A DNA stretch of 64,000 nt from Polynucleobacter sp. MWH-CaK5 (GTDB lineage Bacteria > Pseudomonadota > Gammaproteobacteria > Burkholderiales > Burkholderiaceae), in assembly GCF_018687615.1 (NCBI RefSeq), contig NZ_CP061299.1, forward strand, positions 806,001-870,000, in the 5' to 3' direction. The notes under the pieces were generated by a model that saw nothing but the letters and a program-made list of their open reading frames with translations, had not been told where the DNA came from and made no database searches. The first letter of the stretch is position 1. Every line of letters begins with the position of its first letter. Position numbers and translations under genes: made by a program. Below, in pieces: positions 7,749-16,004 of the stretch.

Positions 7749-8486
7749 TTAATTGCGTTGCCACACATCGTTGACCAATATTTCTAATGGTTCAAACTGT
7801 GCTTTGTATGACATTTTAGGGCTTTCTTCAATGTAGTAGCCCAAGTACAAGTAGGGTAACTGAAGTTTTTTGGTTTGTTCTATTTGCCACATGATCGTGA
7901 ATGTTCCATAACTGGCGCTTGGAACACTTGTATCAAAGAAGGTGTACACGGAAGACAAGCCACTTTGAACAATATCAATGATGCTGACAATCCTTAACTT
8001 GCCTGGCTCTTCACCATCAGGGCCATCTCTGAATTCAATCATGCGACTGTTCACTTTACTTTGCAGTAAAAACTGTTTGTATTGATCTTGATCATCGGCA
8101 TCCATGCCGCCATGAAGATGGCGATCATGTTGGTAGGACATGTAGAGATCGTAGTGTTCTTGAAAAAATTCTAAATGACCAATTTTTACTTCAAGATTCT
8201 GATGTTTTTTAAATGCTCGTTGTTGATATCGCTTGGGTTTGAAGCGTTCAACATCAACGCGACAGGCGATGCATGCTTTACAGCCATCACAGTAAGGTCG
8301 ATAAGTGTATAAACCACTGCGACGAAAACCACTCGCGACTAATTCACCATAAACATCAGCATGGATCAAATGAGTAGGCGTTGCTACTTGAGAACGTGCT
8401 TGATGATGCGCTAAGTAACTGCACTCATAGGGAGCAGTTGCATAGAACTGAAGGGTGGTGAAGGGGAGTTCTTTTAATTTACTCAT
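7749..8486 (-). CDS. bpt: Aspartate/glutamate leucyltransferase (bacterial ATE homologue)
   Basis: Transfers leucine from Leu-tRNA to N-terminal Asp or Glu of proteins, making them substrates for ClpS/ClpAP in the bacterial N-degron pathway. It shows both family domains: the N-terminal ATE domain with the cysteine cluster in YRPYCDGCKACIACRVDV, and the C-terminal domain with YQHDRHLHGGMD and YLGYYIEESPKMSYKAQFEP. The frame opens at 8504, but ATG at 8486 is chosen: it gives the usual start (MSKLKELPFTTLQFYATAPYE) and overlaps the aat stop as ATGA, a typical coupling. Length 245 is normal. Substrate class (Bpt rather than arginyl Aat) is from family knowledge. Confidence 0.92.
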   Translation of the reverse strand: MSKLKELPFTTLQFYATAPYECSYLAHHQARSQVATPTHLIHADVYGELVASGFRRSGLYTYRPYCDGCKACIACRVDVERFKPKRYQQRAFKKHQNLEVKIGHLEFFQEHYDLYMSYQHDRHLHGGMDADDQDQYKQFLLQSKVNSRMIEFRDGPDGEEPGKLRIVSIIDIVQSGLSSVYTFFDTSVPSASYGTFTIMWQIEQTKKLQLPYLYLGYYIEESPKMSYKAQFEPLEILVNDVWQRN

Positions 8487-9223
8487 GCCGGTTGGCTTAG
8501 CCAATGTTGCAAAACACTCTTATTAAAACTCCAAATGGGATTAATTGCAGTAGTTTTCTCGCGCACATGGTTTAAAAATTCTGTGCGTGGAATCGGATAT
8601 CCACCCAATGAACTCAAATGTGCTGTTTCTTGCTGGCAGTCAATCATCTCGATGTCTTGGGCAATCGCCCAGGCGCATAGGCTTGCAAGAGCAATCTTTG
8701 AGGCTCCTGTTTTTTGAGAAAACATAGATTCACCAAAAACCATTTGACCTAAATTAACGCAATACAAACCGCCAACACGTTGACCTTGATGGAAAACTTC
8801 AATGCTGTGTGCATTGCCTTGCTCATGTAATTGGCCGTAGGCATGCATGATGGCGTGTGTGATCCATGTGCCATCTTGACCTGATCTAGATTGTGTTGCA
8901 CAGGACAGAATGGTCGCATGAAAATCATCATCGACCTTTACTTGCCAATCCTGATCGATCAAGACATTCTTAATTTCTTTTTTGAAATTCTTGCTGATTT
9001 TGAAGTTTTTCGGTTTAAGCACCATTCTTGGATTTGGCGACCACCACAAAATGGGTTGCCCATCTGAGTACCAAGGGAAGATTCCTTGTTGATAGGCACG
9101 CAGTAATTGCTCTGCGCTGATCTCTTCACTGATGGCTAATAGACCAGGAACTTCTGGATCGGGGTCGGCATCACTCCAAGGTGATGGAAATGGATCATTC
9201 GGTTGGAGCCAGGAGAGACCCAT
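8483..9223 (-). CDS. aat: Leucyl/phenylalanyl-tRNA--protein transferase
   Basis: Adds Leu or Phe from aminoacyl-tRNA to N-terminal Lys or Arg, creating primary N-degrons read by ClpS. Recognisable blocks are the FPSPWSDADPDPEVPGLLAI N-terminus, the YQQGIFPWYSDGQPILWWSP core, the DGTWIT loop, and FGESMFSQKTGASKIAL with the catalytic region, ending HLSSLGGYPIPRTEFL. The 246-residue length is normal. ATG 9223 is preferred; an in-frame TTG at 9232 would overlap the upstream Nudix stop codon as TTGA and cannot be excluded. Overlap with bpt (ATGA) puts both N-degron transferases in one transcript. Confidence 0.95.
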   Translation of the reverse strand: MGLSWLQPNDPFPSPWSDADPDPEVPGLLAISEEISAEQLLRAYQQGIFPWYSDGQPILWWSPNPRMVLKPKNFKISKNFKKEIKNVLIDQDWQVKVDDDFHATILSCATQSRSGQDGTWITHAIMHAYGQLHEQGNAHSIEVFHQGQRVGGLYCVNLGQMVFGESMFSQKTGASKIALASLCAWAIAQDIEMIDCQQETAHLSSLGGYPIPRTEFLNHVREKTTAINPIWSFNKSVLQHWLSQPA

Positions 9224-9228
9224 GTTGA

Positions 9229-9801
9229 TCAATATTTCCGATCAATGCGTTCATCGTAGCCAACATCATCCAGATGAGTCGCAATCTTATCTGCCTGATT
9301 AAGGCGACCAGAGTTTTTATCCTGAAAATACCATTCAAGCGTTTTTCGAACCGTTGGAAATGCCAAGTCATCCCATGGAATATCTTTTTCGGCAAACAAT
9401 TCGACTTCTAAACTTTCAACTCCAGCTTGATATTTAGGCTCCATGAGTTTTGCTAAATAGAATAAATGAACCTGTTCAACGTGTGTGACATTCAACAAAG
9501 AAAACAAAGGGCCGATTTCAACGCTTGCACCTGCCTCTTCAAGCGTTTCTCGTTTAGCGCCATCCTCGGTGCTTTCTCCAACTTCTAGAAAGCCTGCGGG
9601 TAAGGTCCAGTAGCCAAGCCTTGGCTGTATGGCTCTTTTACACAAAAGGACTTTATCTTGCCAAACTGGAATAGTGCCCACCACGTTGCGTGGGTTTTCA
9701 TAATGAATGGTTGCGCAGTCTGAACAAACGTGCCTCTCCCTCGTGTCGTCGAGAGGAGTTTTCAAGGTCACGGTTGAACCGCATTTTGGGCAGTAATTCA
9801 T
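9229..9801 (-). CDS. Nudix hydrolase with N-terminal zinc ribbon
   Basis: A 190-residue pyrophosphohydrolase. Residues 1-32 hold a zinc ribbon (CPKCGS near the start, then CSDC). The Nudix box G-FLEVG-E-STEDGAK-RE-TL-EE-AG is complete and lies at about residues 70-92. The zinc ribbon plus Nudix order resembles NudC-like NADH pyrophosphatases and related ADP-ribose/FAD hydrolases; the N-terminal domain of full NudC is absent, so the substrate is uncertain. It lies 14 bases after pabBC and just before aat, in a minus-strand operon, and may have a housekeeping role. Confidence 0.88.
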   Translation of the reverse strand: MNYCPKCGSTVTLKTPLDDTRERHVCSDCATIHYENPRNVVGTIPVWQDKVLLCKRAIQPRLGYWTLPAGFLEVGESTEDGAKRETLEEAGASVEIGPLFSLLNVTHVEQVHLFYLAKLMEPKYQAGVESLEVELFAEKDIPWDDLAFPTVRKTLEWYFQDKNSGRLNQADKIATHLDDVGYDERIDRKY

Positions 9802-9815
9802 TGCATCATTATCGT

Positions 9816-11639
9816 TTAATTTGTGGTTTTCACGATGCCACGCAAGGCATTGGTGAAAATCAATTCTTCGGCATTCAAGACATCGAAACGAGTGATATTT
9901 TGCTCAATTGCTTTGTAGTTTTGATCCTTCAAGATGATTGATCTCATCACTCCAGGTAAGCATCCAGATAAAAGCGGGGGTGTTAGCCATTGACCATCTT
10001 TTTTGATAAAGATATTTGATCTGCCGCCTTCAGTCACAAACCCTTGTTCGTTCATGAATAAAGCATCAAAGGCACCCAATTTTTCAGCTGCTAGCCACGC
10101 TTGGTCATACAGTTTGCGGCGCGTCACTTTGTGTCCCAATAATTGATCAGTGGAAGACATCGTTGTATCAGTTGCTAAAAGATCACTGGCCCAAAGAACA
10201 GGGCCTGGATCAAGATTCTGAATCACAGCTGTTTTGACGCTGAGTAGTCCTTCTGCTGATAAATCTAAGCGAAGTCTGTGTATTAAATTAGCATCAAGCT
10301 GTGAACAAGTCTCTTGTATCAAATGAATCGCTTTGTTTGAATCAAATTGAATTTTTAATTCGATAGCAGATTTGAAGATTCGTTCAAGGTGCATGTCCAT
10401 GTGACAGGCTTGTCCTTGTTCTATGCGAATTGTTTCGAATAATCCAATGGGTTCAGATTGATCTTGTAAGGCGTATAAAAATCCAGCTTTGGTTTGGCAC
10501 TCATGCCATTCATCCGCGCTTTCAGAATCAATGGTGATGCCACCGCCAACGCCCATTTGAAAACTTTGATCCTTTGCAAGCTCCAAGGTTCTGATCACAA
10601 CGCTCATCCCAAGGTCACCTAATCCAGCTTCTGAGCTCGGATCAAACCAGGCAATAGCGCCACAGTAAAGATTCCTTGGTGCTGACTCTAAAGATTGAAT
10701 CAACTCCATCGTTCTCTTCTTGGGGGCTCCTGTGACGGAACCACATGGAAAAATAGCAAGAAGTAATTCTTTGAGTCTTAAATTTTCTTTAGATTTTGAG
10801 CTGATGGTTGATGTCATTTGTAAAACATCACCATGCTGCTGCACTTCAAATAAATTGGGCACTTTAACTGTGCCTGGCATCGATATTTTGCTTAAATCGT
10901 TGCGGAGTAAATCAACAATCATGACATTTTCAGCACGATTTTTAGCATCATCATGAAGCTCTTCAGAGCTGCTCTCGCCAACCTTTGCCGTGCCTTTCAT
11001 GGGCTTGGTCATCAAGGTGTTATTTGATTTCTGTAAAAACCATTCAGGGGAGCAAGATAAGACCCAGCCATTTGGATGATCTATATAGGCACCGTAAGGA
11101 CCTGGTTGTTTTTGTCTGAGTATCTCGTAGGCTTTGAGCGGTGAGCCGTTCAATTGGCCATTGATTCGGTAGGTGTGATTGACTTGATATGTATCGCCAG
11201 CCTTGATCCACTCTTGAATCTTAGAAATATCTTCTTCAAATTGTTCTTGAGTGATGCTATTGCTGGTGTTCGTAATAGGCGGCTGATCGGCTGCTTGATT
11301 AACTGATGGAATGAGTTCAGCTTTGAGCCATTGACTCACTTGCTCTTTGCTGAGCTTTTGAACATCTTTAAAAACCCAAGCTTGCACCCAAGGTGTCTTA
11401 GATTTTTTTGGTGTTAAACCTAAAAGGTATTCGCCAAGCTCATAACTGAAACAAGTAACTACGTGATACTGATTATGAATGGCTTGTTCAATTTCTGCGA
11501 GTGCTGCATCAAGATTGCCAGCATTGCTTGCTTGTATGTTCTTTAACGGAGACTGATACAGCCTGCTACTTGGATTATTGCTTGAGCTTTGAGCATCATC
11601 GAGCAAGATGGTGCAAGAGAGATGCTCAAAGTCAGCCAT
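9816..11639 (-). CDS. pabBC: Fused aminodeoxychorismate synthase component I / 4-amino-4-deoxychorismate lyase
   Basis: Makes 4-aminobenzoate for folate. The N-terminal part (about 1-370) is PabB-like, with the chorismate-binding blocks KAGDTYQVNHTYRI, SPEWFLQK, TKPMKGTAKVG, ENVMIVDLLRNDLSKI, FPCGSVTGAPKKRTMELIQ and GVGGGITIDSESADEWHE. The C-terminal part (about 385-607) is a class IV PLP lyase (PabC), starting at IGLFETIRIEQG and including the KLYDQAWL and ALFMNEQGFVTEGGRSNIFI segments. Both activities in one 607-residue chain is a known arrangement in some bacteria; the glutaminase PabA must be encoded elsewhere. The ATG is 3 bases after the stop of the isomerase gene, so coupling is likely. 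Confidence 0.94.
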   Translation of the reverse strand: MADFEHLSCTILLDDAQSSSNNPSSRLYQSPLKNIQASNAGNLDAALAEIEQAIHNQYHVVTCFSYELGEYLLGLTPKKSKTPWVQAWVFKDVQKLSKEQVSQWLKAELIPSVNQAADQPPITNTSNSITQEQFEEDISKIQEWIKAGDTYQVNHTYRINGQLNGSPLKAYEILRQKQPGPYGAYIDHPNGWVLSCSPEWFLQKSNNTLMTKPMKGTAKVGESSSEELHDDAKNRAENVMIVDLLRNDLSKISMPGTVKVPNLFEVQQHGDVLQMTSTISSKSKENLRLKELLLAIFPCGSVTGAPKKRTMELIQSLESAPRNLYCGAIAWFDPSSEAGLGDLGMSVVIRTLELAKDQSFQMGVGGGITIDSESADEWHECQTKAGFLYALQDQSEPIGLFETIRIEQGQACHMDMHLERIFKSAIELKIQFDSNKAIHLIQETCSQLDANLIHRLRLDLSAEGLLSVKTAVIQNLDPGPVLWASDLLATDTTMSSTDQLLGHKVTRRKLYDQAWLAAEKLGAFDALFMNEQGFVTEGGRSNIFIKKDGQWLTPPLLSGCLPGVMRSIILKDQNYKAIEQNITRFDVLNAEELIFTNALRGIVKTTN

Positions 11640-11642
11640 CGA

Positions 11643-12194
11643 TTACTTGCCTATAACTTTAGCGCTATTGATCACAATGGTTGTGCTTGGCACATCTGCA
11701 AAAGGACGCTTACTTACAGTGCTCACAGCCTTGATCTTGTCGATCGTTTCTGTGCCTTTGATCACCATGCCAAACACGGCATAACCATGACCATCTGGAC
11801 GAGGGAAATCCAAGTTCTTATTGTTCACAACGTTCACAAAAAACTGTGCAGTTGCAGAATCAGGGACATTGGTTCTTGCCATCGCAATTGAATAAACCAC
11901 ATTGCTCAAGCCATTATTTGATTCAAGCGGAATTGGGGCCTTGGTTGGTTTCTGTTGCATGTCAGGAGTAAACCCACCGCCTTGCACCATGAAGTTGTTG
12001 ATCACGCGATGAAAAATCGTGCCGTTATAAAAACCACTGTTCACATAGCCCAAGAAATTCTCAACTGTCTTTGGTGCTTTTTCAGGATTCAGTTCAACAA
12101 CGAAGTCACCCATGCTTGTTTTGAATTCAACCTTGGGACCTGCAATGCTAAGAGTTGATGCAGTCAGGAGAAGAGCGGCTAATAGTTTTTTCAT
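11643..12194 (-). CDS. Secreted cyclophilin-type peptidyl-prolyl cis-trans isomerase
   Basis: A cyclophilin that speeds proline isomerisation in exported proteins. A signal peptide is clear (MKKLLAALLLTASTLSIAG, about residues 1-18), so the mature protein is periplasmic, like E. coli PpiA. The cyclophilin core has PKTVENFLGYVNSGFYNGTI and FHRVINNFMVQGGGF (catalytic R and F/Q region), then ATAQFFVNV and HGYAVFGMVIKG. ATG 12194 is chosen; the upstream extension to 12269 would bury the signal peptide and run into the tRNA terminator. It heads the minus-strand run that continues into pabBC. Length after cleavage is about 165, normal for single-domain cyclophilins. Confidence 0.93.
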   Translation of the reverse strand: MKKLLAALLLTASTLSIAGPKVEFKTSMGDFVVELNPEKAPKTVENFLGYVNSGFYNGTIFHRVINNFMVQGGGFTPDMQQKPTKAPIPLESNNGLSNVVYSIAMARTNVPDSATAQFFVNVVNNKNLDFPRPDGHGYAVFGMVIKGTETIDKIKAVSTVSKRPFADVPSTTIVINSAKVIGK

Positions 12195-12251
12195 GGAATG
12201 AGTCAGTTTTATTGGAAAGTCTAAGTATGCCAAATATATTGAGGTAATAAA

Positions 12252-12279
12252 AAAGCCCCTCAAGTGCATGAAGGGCTTT
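12252..12279 (-). terminator. Rho-independent terminator of the initiator tRNA gene
   Basis: An 11-bp stem with one mismatch (12252-12262 pairing with 12269-12279, 6-base loop) lies 8 bases after the tRNA 3' end in the direction of transcription. On the minus strand the stem leads into TTTTTTATT. It separates the tRNA from the isomerase gene. Confidence 0.85.
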
Positions 12280-12286
12280 ATAAATT

Positions 12287-12363
12287 TGGTTGCGGGGATA
12301 GGATTTGAACCTATGACCTTCGGGTTATGAGCCCGACGAGCTGCCAGACTGCTCCACCCCGCG
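12287..12363 (-). tRNA. Initiator tRNA-fMet (anticodon CAU)
   Basis: A 77-nt cloverleaf can be folded by eye. The acceptor stem is CGCGGGG/CCCCGCA with the C1 x A72 mismatch that marks bacterial initiators. The anticodon stem has the three G-C pairs of initiators (GGG-CTCATAA-CCC, anticodon at 12329-12327), the T-loop contains GGTTCAAATCC, and the 3' CCA is encoded at 12289-12287. The C1-A72 mismatch blocks elongator use and allows formylation. It has its own promoter and terminator. Confidence 0.97.
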
Positions 12364-12376
12364 TCTGAAGAATGAA

Positions 12377-12405
12377 ACTATATCAGGTTAAACCCTAAAT
12401 AGCAA
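12377..12405 (-). promoter_or_regulatory. Promoter of the initiator tRNA
   Basis: On the minus strand TTGCTA (12405-12400) and TATAGT (12382-12377) are separated by exactly 17 bases, with the tRNA 5' end 13 bases past the -10 box. The -10 box matches consensus at five of six positions. Confidence 0.75.
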
Positions 12406-12502
12406 GGAGAACCTGGCTTTCTATCCAGTAATCCCATGTCTTTTAAAGAAAAAATTAGACTAAGTAGCTTATTTCTCATATTTGTTATGTGAAAATCCGC
12501 AC

Positions 12503-13453
12503 ATGCAAAAACATCTGACTTATGCCCAATTAGTCGCTCCTGGCATTTACTGTGTTGACACTGGATTTGTAAGAGAGCAGTTTGATGCCAGTTATATGGT
12601 GATTGATGGTGATGAAGTTGCCTTCATCGACGTGGGTACCAATTACTCTATCCCCAGATTTTTAACGACCCTGGATGAGCTTGGCTTAAAGACCCAGCAG
12701 GTCAAATACATTGCTTTGACTCATGTTCATCTTGATCATGCTGGTGGTGCCGGTGAAATGATGAGAGCTTGTGATCAAGCTCAGTTACTTGTTCACCCCC
12801 GCGGTGCTAGACACATGATTGACCCGAGTGCTCTTAGAGCAGGAGCAGTAGGTGTTTATGGAGAAGAGATCGTTGAGCAATCCTATGGCCAATTGTTGCC
12901 AGTTGATGCTGCCAGAGTTGTAGAAGTGGGTGAGGGTCATCAAATTCATTTGGGTGGCAGAACACTTCATTGTTTAGATACACCTGGCCATGCCAAGCAC
13001 CATATCGCCATTTGGGATCCTATTAGTCGGGGTGTTTTCACCGGCGACACGTTTGGTCTTTCATATAGAGAGTTTGATACGGCTGAAGGCGCCTTCATCA
13101 TGCCGACCACAACCCCAATTCAGTTTGATCCTGAGGCTCTGAAGGACTCAGTTTTGCGAATTTCAGCTCTGAAGCCTGATTGTCTATTTCCGACCCATTT
13201 CAGCCGAATCAATGGTGTTGAGCGCTTAAAAGGTCTTTTTTTAGAACAATTGGATGAAATTGTTGTTTTAGCGAAACAATTAAAAGATGATGCTAATCGT
13301 CACGCAATGCTAAAGGATGGAATGGCCAAGATTCATATAAATCATTTAAAAACAATGAATTGCAAACTTACCGCTGCTGAAATCACTGAATTTCTTAAGA
13401 TTGATTTAGAGCTCAATGCGCTTGGAATTTGCCATTGGCTGGATAAGTCATAG
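12503..13453 (+). CDS. Metallo-beta-lactamase-fold hydrolase
   Basis: A 316-residue cytoplasmic MBL-fold enzyme. The metal-binding signature T-H74-V-H76-L-D78-H79-AGGAG is intact; further ligands are the His in LDTPGHAKHH and the Asp in VFTGDTFG, and a late His lies in FPTHFSR. A helical C-terminal extension (about 235-316) follows, so this is not a bare glyoxalase II. Conserved uncharacterised MBL proteins of this layout occur in many betaproteobacteria; the substrate (thioester or lactone hydrolysis are possible) cannot be told. ATG 12503 is used, since the frame's first start is a TTG seven codons upstream with no ribosome-binding site. No good Shine-Dalgarno is seen at either. Confidence 0.85.
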   Translation: MQKHLTYAQLVAPGIYCVDTGFVREQFDASYMVIDGDEVAFIDVGTNYSIPRFLTTLDELGLKTQQVKYIALTHVHLDHAGGAGEMMRACDQAQLLVHPRGARHMIDPSALRAGAVGVYGEEIVEQSYGQLLPVDAARVVEVGEGHQIHLGGRTLHCLDTPGHAKHHIAIWDPISRGVFTGDTFGLSYREFDTAEGAFIMPTTTPIQFDPEALKDSVLRISALKPDCLFPTHFSRINGVERLKGLFLEQLDEIVVLAKQLKDDANRHAMLKDGMAKIHINHLKTMNCKLTAAEITEFLKIDLELNALGICHWLDKS

Positions 13454-13470
13454 TTTGGGCTTAATTAATG

Positions 13471-13498
13471 TTGCGTCGCAATATGGTCGGCATATAAT
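13471..13498 (+). promoter_or_regulatory. Sigma-70-type promoter of kup
   Basis: TTGCGT (13471-13476) and a perfect TATAAT (13493-13498) with a 16-base spacer lie 28 bases before the kup start codon, giving a short leader that still holds the CAGGGAG ribosome-binding site. Confidence 0.72.
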
Positions 13499-13526
13499 AA
13501 AAACATCATTTATCAGGGAGTGACTG

Positions 13527-15467
13527 GTGTCCATCAGTAATCCGGAAAATTCACAATCGTCTTTGTTGAAGCCAGTTGAGCTTCATGGCCAGGATGGCCA
13601 CCATAAAGGCAGTACTGCAGCTTTGGCTATTGCAGCTATTGGCGTTGTTTTTGGTGACATTGGCACAAGCCCTTTGTATGCGCTGAAGGAATCATTCAGC
13701 CCAAGTCATGGCATCCCATTCAGTCAAATGGCCGTATTTGGCATCATTTCAATGATGTTCTGGGCAATCTTGTTAGTGGTGACCTTCAAATATGTTCACT
13801 TTGTGATGAGGGCAGACAATAAAGGTGAGGGTGGCGTGTTGTCTTTGATGGCATTAGCACTTCGATCACTTCAGTCAGGTAGTAAATCATATTTAACAGT
13901 GATGATGTTAGGCATGTTCGGTGCTTGCATGCTCTATGGTGAATCTGTCATAACGCCAGCCATCTCTGTTTTGTCAGCAGTGGAAGGTTTAGAAATTGCC
14001 ACGCCCGAAATGAAGCGTTTTGTGATTCCAATCACCGTCACCATTTTGTTCGCATTGTTCGTGATTCAGAAATATGGCACGGCAGCCGTTGGTAAGTTGT
14101 TTGGTCCTATCACCATTGCATGGTTCATTTCACTGGCAGCCTTGGGCCTTTATAACGTCATCAAAGCGCCTGAAATCTTCAATGCCATTAACCCAATGTA
14201 CGCCATCAGCTTTATTGGCGAACATACCTTGATGGCATTCATCGTCATGGGTTCAGTGGTTTTGGTGGTTACTGGTGTAGAGGCTCTTTATCTAGATATG
14301 GGCCATTTCGGTCGTCGCCCGATTCGTTACGCTTGGTTATTTTTAGTCTTGCCAAGTTTGCTGATGAATTACTTTGGTCAGGGCGCTTTGCTCTTATCCA
14401 ACCCTGAGGCCATTAAAAATCCTTTTTACTTGATGGTGCCTGAGTGGGCCCTGTGGCCGATGGTGGGCTTAGCAACAGCCGCCACTGTGATTGCATCTCA
14501 GGCTGTTATCTCAGGAGCATTCTCATTGGCAAACCAAGCCATTCTTTTAGGCTTCTTGCCTCGCATGGGTATTCGTCATACCTCTGATAACGAGAGAGGT
14601 CAGATTTACATTCCAGTAGTGAATTGGTCACTCTTGATCATGGTGCTATTCACCGTGATTGAGTTTAGAGAATCAGGTAATTTGGCAGCAGCTTACGGCA
14701 TATCAGTCACCACCACCATGTTGATCACCACCATTCTTTTGGCGATCGTGATGCGTCGTGAGTGGCACCTTAATCCTATCGTCATTGCTTGTTTGATCGC
14801 AGCTTTCTTGGTGATTGATTTGACATTCTGGACTGCCAACTTGATCAAGTTAAAAGATGGTGGTTGGTACCCATTGTTGATTGGTGTGATTTGTTTCACT
14901 TGTCTCATGACTTGGTACAAGGGTAGAAAATTACTGCGCGATCGCATTGTTAATGAATCTATTCCATTAGAACCATTCGTCGCTGGACTATTGGCTCATC
15001 CACCTCATCGAGTTGAAGGCACGGGAGTCTTTTTAACGGCTCACATCGATTATGTTCCTGTGGCGATGCTACATAACCTCAAACACAATCGTGTCTTGCA
15101 TGAGCGCGTTTTCTTCTTGAAGTTAAGTATTTGGGATGTCCCTTATGTGAATGATGAAGAGCGTCTAACGCTCAAAGACATGGGTGGTCAAGTTTATTTG
15201 GTTCGCTCAGTGCACGGGTTTAAGGAAACGCCAGACATCAACAAAGTATTGGCGCTGATTGAGGCTCAATATCAACTGAAGTTTGATTTGATGGAAACAT
15301 CCTTCTTCTTGGCTCGGGATACGGTTGTGTCTTCAAAGTTGCCAGGAATGGCTTTGTGGCGTCAAAGGTTGTTTGCTTGGATGTTCCAAAATGCCGCAAA
15401 ACCCTCAGACTTCTTCCAAATCCCAACCAATAGGGTGGTGGAGCTCGGTGCCAAGATAGAAATTTAA
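13527..15467 (+). CDS. kup: Low-affinity potassium transporter Kup
   Basis: A proton-coupled K+ uptake protein of the KUP/HAK/KT family, 646 residues as usual. After a short hydrophilic N-terminus come about twelve membrane segments, the first holding the family signature IGVVFGDIGTSPLYALKESF and another with ADNKGEGGVLSLMALAL, a stretch that lines the pore. A cytoplasmic C-terminal domain of about 180 residues follows (from about 465). The start is GTG 13527, supported by GGGAG 7 bases upstream and by the sequence start. A good promoter lies immediately before it, so it is probably monocistronic or leads the kup-hypothetical-radA stretch. Confidence 0.96.
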   Translation: MSISNPENSQSSLLKPVELHGQDGHHKGSTAALAIAAIGVVFGDIGTSPLYALKESFSPSHGIPFSQMAVFGIISMMFWAILLVVTFKYVHFVMRADNKGEGGVLSLMALALRSLQSGSKSYLTVMMLGMFGACMLYGESVITPAISVLSAVEGLEIATPEMKRFVIPITVTILFALFVIQKYGTAAVGKLFGPITIAWFISLAALGLYNVIKAPEIFNAINPMYAISFIGEHTLMAFIVMGSVVLVVTGVEALYLDMGHFGRRPIRYAWLFLVLPSLLMNYFGQGALLLSNPEAIKNPFYLMVPEWALWPMVGLATAATVIASQAVISGAFSLANQAILLGFLPRMGIRHTSDNERGQIYIPVVNWSLLIMVLFTVIEFRESGNLAAAYGISVTTTMLITTILLAIVMRREWHLNPIVIACLIAAFLVIDLTFWTANLIKLKDGGWYPLLIGVICFTCLMTWYKGRKLLRDRIVNESIPLEPFVAGLLAHPPHRVEGTGVFLTAHIDYVPVAMLHNLKHNRVLHERVFFLKLSIWDVPYVNDEERLTLKDMGGQVYLVRSVHGFKETPDINKVLALIEAQYQLKFDLMETSFFLARDTVVSSKLPGMALWRQRLFAWMFQNAAKPSDFFQIPTNRVVELGAKIEI

Positions 15468-15509
15468 GTTTTTTAGGCATAAAACGCTAATGGCTTTATC
15501 CTTAGGCTT

Positions 15510-16004
15510 ATGAGCTATTACAGAATTTCACTTGGCGTCTTTTTCACCTCATTGTCATTGCTGACAGTGACATCTTTTGCCGGTCCAGCAGAGCTTGCTG
15601 AGCTTACGGAAATCGAAAAGAGTCAAAGTAATCTTAATCTTCAAAAAGATTGGGCTAAATACCGCTTAGAGAAAAAACAGCATGATTGTTACGACAAATT
15701 TTTCACGACCCGCTGTCTTGAAAAAGCTCGTTTAGAACATCGTCAAGAAATCAAAGAAATTCGTGCTCAAGAGATTCCAATGCGTGAAAGAGAACGTGTT
15801 CTTAAATCCATGATCAAAGATGAGCAGGATGAACAAAGAATTAAGGATCGCAACGATCCTGCCAAGGCAAAGCAGCGCGCTGATAATGTTAAAAATTATG
15901 AGCAAAAACAGTTGGATCAAACCAAACGCGAAGAAGATCTTGTGAAAAAACGTGCTGATTCAGAAAAGCGTGCTCAAGAAAATAAAAAGGCCAATCCGCT
16001 CTAA
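15510..16004 (+). CDS. Small exported, highly charged helical protein of unknown function
   Basis: I do not recognise a named family. The 164-residue product has a signal peptide (about residues 1-24, cleavage near SFAGPA). The rest is very rich in Lys, Glu, Arg, Gln and Asp with heptad-like spacing, which predicts a long helix or coiled coil. Two cysteines about ten residues apart (in HDCYDKFFTTRCLEKAR) could form a disulfide in the periplasm. The N-terminal third resembles short periplasmic proteins conserved in Burkholderiales, but no function is known to me. The stop overlaps the radA start as TAATG, so it is co-translated with radA, possibly only for expression. Confidence 0.8.
   Translation: MSYYRISLGVFFTSLSLLTVTSFAGPAELAELTEIEKSQSNLNLQKDWAKYRLEKKQHDCYDKFFTTRCLEKARLEHRQEIKEIRAQEIPMRERERVLKSMIKDEQDEQRIKDRNDPAKAKQRADNVKNYEQKQLDQTKREEDLVKKRADSEKRAQENKKANPL

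Noticed and set aside
12287..12363. Initiator tRNA as an integration site for foreign DNA
   Set aside because: No integrase is nearby, no second copy of the tRNA 3' end was seen, and genes on both sides are core. The AT-rich cassette is 15 kb away.
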